A stretch of DNA of 10,259 nt from GCA-2733415 sp965178635 (GTDB lineage: Bacteria > Bacteroidota > Bacteroidia > Flavobacteriales > Flavobacteriaceae), in the NCBI GenBank assembly GCA_965178635.1, contig CBCXVT010000016.1:1-10259 (forward strand). Direction: 5' to 3'. The position numbers and the translations under genes were made by a program. A model generated the notes under the pieces. It had not been told where the DNA came from and searched no databases. It was given only the letters and a program-made list of their open reading frames with translations. Position 1 is the first letter of the stretch, and every line of letters begins with the position of its first letter. Below, piece by piece: positions 5,478 through 10,259 of the stretch.

Positions 5478-5675
5478 TTACCAAGTGTTATAATTGGTTA
5501 AATCTAACACCATACCATCTGCTCTTTTTATTTTTTTAACAAGCCCTAAACCAGTAGGGTAAAACACAAATTCATACATGTGCTCTGAGCCAAAAATATC
5601 GGGTTGTAGAAATGGCAAACTATTTTTCCATTCGTTAAATTTATTAATGTCTTCTTTCGTTAACTTAAACTCCAT
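5478..5675 (-). CDS. Hypothetical 65-residue protein
   Basis: No family was recognised. The first half is charged and helical (KLTKEDINKFNEWKNSLP, 4-21). The second half is aromatic and beta-like: YEFVFYPTGLGLVKKIKRAD (34-53), ending VLDLTNYNTW. There is no signal peptide. The size, the acidic-then-aromatic composition and the place among small orphan genes would suit an immunity protein or small partner protein, but nothing shows this directly. It lies 25 bases downstream of the secreted pseudo-peptidase-like gene and 45 bases upstream of the DUF6150 gene, both on the same strand, so it is probably part of one transcript. The start is the ATG at 5675. Confidence 0.6.
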   Translation of the reverse strand: MEFKLTKEDINKFNEWKNSLPFLQPDIFGSEHMYEFVFYPTGLGLVKKIKRADGMVLDLTNYNTW

Positions 5676-5700
5676 AGATCTCTTTCTGTTGAATTATAGT

Positions 5701-6186
5701 TTACAGCACTTTTTTTACTTCAGAAAACATAAAGTCGTACTCTTCTTTTCTAAGCTCTGGATCTGTTAAATACGCATTGGTATATTTGGGTGTAAACACA
5801 TTTGAAATGATTGTATTTTGTCCAACTGGCTTAACACCTAAGCAAAAAGATAACTGCTTAAATAATTCGCTTTTAAGGAGATATATATCAACTGAACAAA
5901 CTTCAGATAAGAGTAAATATTTCTTGTCTAAATCTAATATGCTTAAATTTTTACCGTATAGTTTCCTGCTTTTGTCGTCTTTAAGATTTGTTTCAATTAA
6001 GATATAATCTAACTTGTTTTTCAATAGTTCGTCCACAAGTAGTCCTCTTTTTTTAGCTTCTGAGATGTATTCGAATAACTGTTCTTTTATTAATTCATTT
6101 GTAACGATACTATTGTTTTTATTTTGCCCGTTAACAATAGTTATCACTGTTACTACCATCATTATACTTAAATATATCTTCTTCAT
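5701..6186 (-). CDS. Secreted metallopeptidase-like protein lacking the zinc site
   Basis: This 161-residue protein begins with a signal peptide (about 1-20, ending TIVNGQ). The body resembles small Bacteroidota putative zinc peptidases: an early 'f.....EAKKRG' helix (38-48), a central beta segment, and then the helix that normally carries FHELGHCLG. Here that helix reads FKQLSFCLG (109-117). Both zinc His residues and the catalytic Glu are replaced by Lys, Phe and Gln, while the Phe, Leu, Cys, Leu and Gly framework is kept. The downstream TNAYLTDPELRKEEYDFMF (136-154) also fits the family's C-terminal helix. If the alignment is right, the protein is secreted but catalytically dead. The family match is from pattern memory. 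It is 18 bases downstream of the 119-residue gene on the same strand. Confidence 0.7.
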   Translation of the reverse strand: MKKIYLSIMMVVTVITIVNGQNKNNSIVTNELIKEQLFEYISEAKKRGLLVDELLKNKLDYILIETNLKDDKSRKLYGKNLSILDLDKKYLLLSEVCSVDIYLLKSELFKQLSFCLGVKPVGQNTIISNVFTPKYTNAYLTDPELRKEEYDFMFSEVKKVL

Positions 6187-6204
6187 AGTTATCTTATTAT
6201 GTTG

Positions 6205-6564
6205 TTAATTATTATTAAACGTTTCTTTTAGTGAAACGGTTTTTTTCTCATGATTATATACAAGCCAATCACACTGTAATGACTTATTATTTGCAAATCC
6301 CCCTATGATACAATAGTCTATCCATTTCTTTTTTCCATTTGCTTCTACATACCCTTTTAGTCCTCTGGCGTCCCATTTTTCAGTTAAATATTCGATATCT
6401 CTATAATTCATTGCGCCATCCCTAAAAAGTTTTTTGTTATGCCACATACGACCATTAAATTCTTGAGAATGCTCTTCTTTAAACTTTAGAAATCCTCCTG
6501 GATATACTAAATCAATTTTTTCTATTGGTATGATGAGGTTGATAAATTCACAGTATATTCCCAT
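6205..6564 (-). CDS. Conserved hypothetical 119-residue cytoplasmic protein
   Basis: The protein starts MGIYCEFINLIIPIEKIDLV and continues with YPGGFLKFKEE (21-31). Next come RMWHNKKLFRDGAMN (39-53), a 'DIEYLTEKW..RGLKG' helix (56-71), KKWIDYCII (79-87) and CDWLVYN (98-104). I recall closely similar unnamed proteins in genomic islands and gene cassettes of several phyla, with the same 'MGIYCE.INLIIPI', 'YPGGF', 'LFRDGAM' and 'CDW' landmarks, but I know no function. There is no signal peptide. It is complete at about the length I would expect. It lies 18 bases upstream of the secreted peptidase-like gene and about 100 bases downstream of the sigma factor gene. Its C-terminus is Asn-rich (ETFNNN). 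Confidence 0.7.
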   Translation of the reverse strand: MGIYCEFINLIIPIEKIDLVYPGGFLKFKEEHSQEFNGRMWHNKKLFRDGAMNYRDIEYLTEKWDARGLKGYVEANGKKKWIDYCIIGGFANNKSLQCDWLVYNHEKKTVSLKETFNNN

Positions 6565-6667
6565 AACTTAGATTAAGTTAATTAATTTAAAAAGCAGTAT
6601 GTTATAGCACATGAAGTTTATGTTTTATTACATCAATGTATTTGAATATGGTTTAAGCTATTGATAC

Positions 6668-7180
6668 TTAAGACGCTATTTTATAGTTATTGATATGGGC
6701 TGGGATGCGTTTAGCAATTCGGTTTGTAGAACGCTTTATCATAATTCCTACAGCATTGGTACTCACCCCCATTAGTTCAGCTATTTCTCTATGTTTTTTA
6801 TGTTCAAAATAAAATAACTGTATCAATTTCATTTCGTCTTCTGTAGCTAAAGACAAACATGTGTTGACCAAAACATCTATGGTGTGATCATAATCTTCAT
6901 CTGCAATGTATTTAAAATTAAAATACTCAGTATCTACATAGCATAGTTGTTTTTTTTGCTTTCGTATGAAATCAATACATTGATTTTTACTCATTGTTGC
7001 CAACCATGATTTCAAACTCCCTTTTTCTGGGTTGTAGTGCTCATTTCGAATATAAGCTTTCAGGAAAATATCAGACACACATTCTTCAACATCGTTTCTG
7101 TTTTTAATGTATTTTTTAACTATAGAGAATACGAGACCACAGTAGTTTTGATAAACCACATCAATATTAAATACTTGCAT
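6668..7180 (-). CDS. ECF-type RNA polymerase sigma factor (sigma-70 family)
   Basis: This 170-residue protein has the two-domain plan of group 4 sigma factors. Region 2 spans about 8-76, with the core-binding helix DVEECVSDIFLKAY (30-43) and the -10-recognising part GSLKSWLATMSKNQCIDFIR (54-73). Region 4 spans about 107-160, with the helix-turn-helix KKHREIAELMGVSTNAVGIM (128-147) contacting the -35 side. The linker has an acidic stretch (DEDYDH, 94-99). No anti-sigma membrane gene sits next to it, unlike many ECF loci in this phylum, so its control cannot be read here. It is the first gene of the leftward run down to 4576. It may read into those genes, although a 103-base gap follows it. The start is the ATG at 7180. 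Confidence 0.93.
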   Translation of the reverse strand: MQVFNIDVVYQNYCGLVFSIVKKYIKNRNDVEECVSDIFLKAYIRNEHYNPEKGSLKSWLATMSKNQCIDFIRKQKKQLCYVDTEYFNFKYIADEDYDHTIDVLVNTCLSLATEDEMKLIQLFYFEHKKHREIAELMGVSTNAVGIMIKRSTNRIAKRIPAHINNYKIAS

Positions 7181-7592
7181 AGAATATTTATGACTTAGAA
7201 ATTAAACAAAAAATTGAAATGAATATATTGGAAGTTAAAAGCTATTGTTTTTTATAGGTAATCATATAATTACACCTAACATTTGCGTTTTAATCTTTAA
7301 AAATTGAACTTCAACGAAAATACGAAAAATAATTGGTTTTTCCAAATTTATTATTGTATAGCATATGCGTTAATTTATTTTTATCGTTAGCGTGTGATGA
7401 AAAACCTTGTAATTAATATGGGTTAACTTTCATAGATTTTGTTTTCAGTAATACTTATACGTTATTAGGTTGATTTTTATAACAATGAAATCAAAAAAAT
7501 ATTTATTACACTTAATATGTTATAAATATCACCGTTATTACGTTATAGCATTATATCACTAAAATGGTAACATTAAAACTCATCGTACAACA
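7181..7592. other. AT-rich divergent intergenic region with tiny ORFs
   Basis: This is the spacer between the leftward sigma factor gene and the rightward gene at 7593. It is very AT-rich and contains no clear TAnnTTTG element. Two tiny rightward frames lead into the next gene. The first, 7485-7562, is 25 codons long (MKSKKYLLHLIC...) and ends one base before the second. The second, 7564-7596, is 10 codons long (MVTLKLIVQH). Its TGA stop overlaps the TTG start at 7593. These could be leader peptides or a decayed 5' end. Short direct repeats of TTAT.ACGTTAT type occur near 7455-7550. Confidence 0.35.
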
Positions 7593-7596
7593 TTGA
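7564..7596 (+). CDS. Ten-codon upstream ORF coupled to the DUF6896-like gene
   Basis: The frame ATG...TGA encodes MVTLKLIVQH and its stop overlaps the TTG start of the downstream gene by two bases. A second tiny frame (7485-7562, 25 codons, K/Y/H-rich) stops one base before this ATG. The chain looks like coupled leader peptides that would deliver ribosomes to a weak TTG start. It could equally be chance in AT-rich DNA, or the remnant of a frameshifted N-terminus. Confidence 0.25.
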   Translation: MVTLKLIVQH

Positions 7597-8294
7597 AAAG
7601 ACCAGTAGACATTATAAATTGTGAAACAGTAGCAGATCTTCCATCATTAGAGTGGATCATCAGTCCTTTACGGCATAAACATATCAAAGTGATATTTAGT
7701 CCAGCTATTATTGGTGAACGATGTCGTATGAAGAAAGCATGGAAAGAGGATCTAAAAGACTTTAAGGTGACTATTCCTATGGCACGCCCAGAAATTAACA
7801 TTATTAGATTGATTAGTGATATTGAAGTTATTGAACATCAAGATTTTTTTGAACAATGTGCCAAAGACTATCATAATTTAGCAACCCAACTCATCACTTC
7901 ATTAGCAGAGCACCTTAATATTACGATTAACCCAAAACGACCGCTTGATAGTTTTGAGTTTTTAAAACACTGTGATCAAGAACCAGAAGATGCCGTTTTT
8001 GGTGATTGGAACTATTTTGTACACGGCTATGATTGTGGATTTACAAACTTAACTACAGGTCAAAAAGTTGAAGTTTCATTAGTTAATGAGCTTGAGTTTG
8101 GTAGGCTTGACCCTTATTTTTTTATTGGATTTATTAAGTCTACACAAAGCTACAATTCATTACCCGTTGAGGTTTACGACGATTATACCGAGGGGCTTAG
8201 AATATTAGAAAAGATGGTTGACATAGGAAAATTCGAAAAATTAACTAAGGGGAGTAACTTTCGCCAAGCTATTGTTGTTACTGATCGTGCTTAA
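7593..8294 (+). CDS. DUF6896-like protein of unknown function
   Basis: This 233-residue protein has no signal peptide. The C-terminal half carries DWNYFVHGYDCGFTN (138-152), TGQKVEV (155-161) and LDPYFFIGFIKST (172-184). These fit my recollection of the DUF6896 domain (W.Y..HG..C.F.N..TGQ.V, then LDPYFF..F). The N-terminal half (1-70) is unfamiliar and includes the repeated basic stretches RHKHIK and RMKKAWK. The frame begins at a TTG at 7593; upstream it is closed by a TAA at 7557-7559, and the first in-frame ATG is residue 46. I keep the TTG because the sequence after it is well-behaved protein. The TTG overlaps the stop of a 10-codon upstream ORF (TTGA), so re-initiation is possible. Function is unknown; small toxin-immunity or defence roles are only conjecture. 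Confidence 0.7.
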   Translation: MKRPVDIINCETVADLPSLEWIISPLRHKHIKVIFSPAIIGERCRMKKAWKEDLKDFKVTIPMARPEINIIRLISDIEVIEHQDFFEQCAKDYHNLATQLITSLAEHLNITINPKRPLDSFEFLKHCDQEPEDAVFGDWNYFVHGYDCGFTNLTTGQKVEVSLVNELEFGRLDPYFFIGFIKSTQSYNSLPVEVYDDYTEGLRILEKMVDIGKFEKLTKGSNFRQAIVVTDRA

Positions 8295-8325
8295 AAATAT
8301 TTATAAACAATTTAAATTATATTTT

Positions 8326-8766
8326 ATGCTATATATACATTCCTTTATTATAATTTTCATCGCGCTATATTTAAGCAGTTGTACTTCAAAACCACAAACA
8401 GATCAGCATCTTTTAGATGTGAAAACTGATACAATTTCTGAATCTCAATTAGGGCAAAGTGGGATGAACATCAATGCTTACGAGACCTATTTATCTTTAA
8501 AAAAAGACTTAGATAGCACTTATAAAGTTACTCTTAACAAATACAGAACATGTGAGTATTGTTTTGATGCCGCAGACTCCCTTAGAACCACTCAAATTCA
8601 TCAAGCCCTTATTAAACACCATACATCTTGGCAAGCCCTACAAGAGTTGGAGGATGACATTTTAGGAAATATCTATTATGGTGGAACCATGCGGGGCGGG
8701 GTGATGAACCTAAATCGTAGAGATCTTATAAATGCACAACTGGAGTTTTATAAGAATTTTTATTAA
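8326..8766 (+). CDS. Lipoprotein resembling LprI/DUF1311 lysozyme-inhibitor family
   Basis: Starting at the ATG at 8326, the protein has 146 residues. A longer frame from 8272 would overlap the previous gene and put extra charged residues before the signal, so I prefer 8326. Residues 1-18 form a lipoprotein signal with LSSC ending at Cys19, the lipidated residue. The mature part has YETYLSLKKDLDSTYKVTLNKY (52-73), two Cys (76, 79), a helix with SLRTTQ and W102, then GGTMRGG (119-125) and MNLNRRDLINAQLEFY (127-142). The 'L...Y...L', then 'Q..W', then 'GG.M', then '....R...L' order matches DUF1311/LprI proteins, some of which inhibit lysozyme. The match is moderate. It would sit in the inner or outer membrane facing the periplasm. 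It follows the DUF6896-like gene after 31 bases, probably in the same transcript. Confidence 0.72.
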   Translation: MLYIHSFIIIFIALYLSSCTSKPQTDQHLLDVKTDTISESQLGQSGMNINAYETYLSLKKDLDSTYKVTLNKYRTCEYCFDAADSLRTTQIHQALIKHHTSWQALQELEDDILGNIYYGGTMRGGVMNLNRRDLINAQLEFYKNFY

Positions 8767-8768
8767 TG

Positions 8769-9503
8769 CTAACGCGTAGTTTTATATTCAGTATCCATTT
8801 TTTGAATGACGACTCCGCCAAAGTGATGTGGTTCTGCCTTACATAATACATCTTTAATATAGCATTCTTTATAGGGTATACCATGTTCTTTATTAATAGG
8901 TCTTTTGTATGAGTTTAAATAGTCAATATTTAATAGCTGTGAGTTGTTATTAACTATTTTCAAATAACTTCCATTATTATCCCATATACCGATTTGTGTA
9001 CAATCTGAACAAACTGTTTTCGGATACCTGCCAGAATAGTACATTCTTTTTCTGCAAATGGCGCAATATTGATGTAACACCCATGGTTCTAATTTCATAC
9101 TGTAATAACAATGTCGGATCCAATCATATAGAACTTTATGTTCACTGAAGCTCAATTCACGTGAACTGACAAGTTGGTTATGCCCATAACAAAAGAATCT
9201 TATCATTGCTAGATGTTTTCCGCATAAATCATACTCTTTAAACCAATTTTTATTGGCAGTAAAATCCGCCCAGAATAAGGCTAAACTATCAAAGGTTTCT
9301 AACAGCTTAAAAGATTCTCGATCAACTGTTTTATAATCTTCAACAGTACAGTCGCCACATAGCCATTGAAACTTATTTTCAATAAACAGTAGTAGATATC
9401 GTTTTGACAGATCACGACAATGGAATACCTGATGGCCTTCTTGTATCGATGCTAATTGCTCATCAAATTGTTTAATTAAATTTACCAGTTTTAGATGTTT
9501 CAT
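8769..9503 (-). CDS. Hypothetical 244-residue protein with a zinc-ribbon motif
   Basis: No family was recognised. The N-terminal two-thirds is helical and aromatic-rich. It includes LCGDC (48-52), FWADFTANKNWF (77-88) and a helix ending CYYSMKLEPWVLHQY (132-146). A Cys-x2-Cys pair at 147 and 150 and another at 165 and 168 (CAIC...CSDC) form a four-cysteine zinc ribbon or knuckle. The remaining part (170-244) contains HGIPYKECYIKDVLCK and GGVVIQK. The protein has no signal peptide, so the Cys pairs should bind zinc in the cytoplasm. Its stop lies two bases from the stop of the convergent lipoprotein gene, with no visible terminator between them. It is 71 bases downstream of the sirtuin gene on the same strand. 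The start is the ATG at 9503. Confidence 0.7.
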   Translation of the reverse strand: MKHLKLVNLIKQFDEQLASIQEGHQVFHCRDLSKRYLLLFIENKFQWLCGDCTVEDYKTVDRESFKLLETFDSLALFWADFTANKNWFKEYDLCGKHLAMIRFFCYGHNQLVSSRELSFSEHKVLYDWIRHCYYSMKLEPWVLHQYCAICRKRMYYSGRYPKTVCSDCTQIGIWDNNGSYLKIVNNNSQLLNIDYLNSYKRPINKEHGIPYKECYIKDVLCKAEPHHFGGVVIQKMDTEYKTTR

Positions 9504-9574
9504 ATTATTGTTATTAAAACAACTTAATTAAATGTTTTTTATATTTATGAGTAAATAATCAACATTGGTTCTAT

Positions 9575-10259
9575 TTAATAAGGTAATATCTCGTTAACCA
9601 AAATATTCATGCCAATTGTAGCTTTTTCTTTTATGACTGTTAAATTAATCCCCTCTTCAATCACCGGATTTGGATCTATATACACTGTTTCACAATTTAA
9701 TGGTGCTGCAAGTAATAGGCTGGAAGCGGGGTAAACCTGAAGTGTAGTTCCAATTACCACTAAAAGATCAGCAGACATTACAATTTCTGTTGCTTTATCC
9801 ATGTGATAAATGGGCTCACCGAACCATACCACATCCGGTCGTAACTGCCCGCCTTTTTCGCAGTAATCACCCAATTTGATATCTGTATCAGTTTCATATA
9901 CTAAAGATGGGTCTATCGTACTCCTCTGTTTGCATAATTCGCCATGCAAATGGATTACATTTTCACTACCTGCTCGTTCATGTAGGTCGTCTATATTTTG
10001 GGTGATTACCGATACTTGATATCTCTTTTTTAGTTCAACGATGGCTTGATGCGCCGAATTTGGTTCGGTTTTTAAAAGTTCTTGACGACGTGTGTTGTAA
10101 AACTCTAACACTAGCTCAGGGTTGGTTGCAAAGCCTTGTGGACTAGCCACATCTTCAATTTTATGATTGTTCCATAAACCATTATTCCCTCTAAAGGTTT
10201 TGAGACCACTTTCTTGACTGATACCAGCACCAGTAATAAATACAATGTGATGATTTTTA
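9575..10259 (-). CDS. cobB: NAD-dependent protein deacylase, CobB-type sirtuin (5' end outside window)
   Basis: The reading frame enters at the right edge of the window; only the first one to few residues are missing. Visible landmarks, in order: HHIVFITGAGISQESGLKTF (NAD binding), GNNGLW, YNTRR (the Tyr-x-x-Arg pair that favours succinyl/malonyl substrates in class III sirtuins), TQNIDDLHERAG, HLHGEL with the catalytic His, RPDVVWFGEP, and IGTTLQVYPASSL. The enzyme removes acyl groups from lysine using NAD+, giving nicotinamide and O-acyl-ADP-ribose. Between HLHGE and VVWFGEP only two Cys remain, so the usual four-Cys zinc site is absent, as I recall for related Bacteroidota members. About 227 residues are visible, the normal size. 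A GTG at 10150 is internal and not the start. Confidence 0.95.
   Translation of the reverse strand, partial: KNHHIVFITGAGISQESGLKTFRGNNGLWNNHKIEDVASPQGFATNPELVLEFYNTRRQELLKTEPNSAHQAIVELKKRYQVSVITQNIDDLHERAGSENVIHLHGELCKQRSTIDPSLVYETDTDIKLGDYCEKGGQLRPDVVWFGEPIYHMDKATEIVMSADLLVVIGTTLQVYPASSLLLAAPLNCETVYIDPNPVIEEGINLTVIKEKATIGMNILVNEILPY

Noticed and set aside
7580..7801. Leftward 73-codon frame opposite the DUF6896-like gene
   Set aside because: It is antisense to a longer gene with domain-like motifs and has no start context of its own.
8756..8780. Terminator between the convergent genes ending at 8766 and 8769
   Set aside because: No inverted repeat with a T run is visible there; the stops are separated by only two bases.

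Overview
The window looks like chromosomal or integrated accessory DNA from a member of the Bacteroidota, most likely Flavobacteriia. The DNA is AT-rich. Several genes belong to families I associate with that phylum: DUF5675, a DUF6922 plus AbiEii-type pair, DUF6150 and a CobB-type sirtuin. Possible -7 elements have the TAnnTTTG form, and Shine-Dalgarno sites are mostly absent. No rRNA, tRNA, CRISPR array, transposase or integrase was found.

Layout. (1) About 187-2103: a small leftward probable DNA-binding gene faces a tight rightward block across a spacer with repeated TCGGCAAAA units. The block encodes a 251-residue beta-rich protein, a DUF5675 protein with a YkuD-like His...Gly-Cys pattern, and two very small membrane proteins. 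The block ends at a perfect 15-bp inverted repeat with a nested hairpin, which probably serves as a terminator for both strands. (2) 2220-3256, leftward: an AbiEii-type nucleotidyltransferase toxin and its DUF6922 antitoxin, with a palindromic operator candidate over the promoter. (3) About 3257-4575: 1.3 kb without a credible gene, richer in G+C and packed with hairpins and long inverted repeats. It looks like a patchwork of interspersed repeats or mobile-element remnants. (4) 4576-7180, leftward: six mostly short genes in a row. In transcription order they are an ECF sigma factor, an uncharacterised protein, a secreted protein resembling a metallopeptidase that has lost its zinc site, a 65-residue protein, a secreted DUF6150 repeat protein and another uncharacterised protein. 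(5) 7181-8766, rightward: an AT-rich leader with two tiny ORFs, a tentative DUF6896 protein with a TTG start, and a lipoprotein resembling LprI/DUF1311. (6) 8769-10259, leftward: a zinc-ribbon protein of unknown function downstream of a CobB-type sirtuin that runs off the right edge.

How the parts fit. Regions 2 to 5 have the character of an accessory island: a toxin-antitoxin pair, repeat debris, and small orphan genes. The sirtuin at the right end is a more ordinary housekeeping gene. The block in region 1 is the best candidate for an undescribed system. A structural-looking protein, a possible peptidoglycan-active enzyme and two holin-like proteins are translated almost without gaps, which suggests a miniature phage-derived lysis or export cassette. 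That function is an inference.
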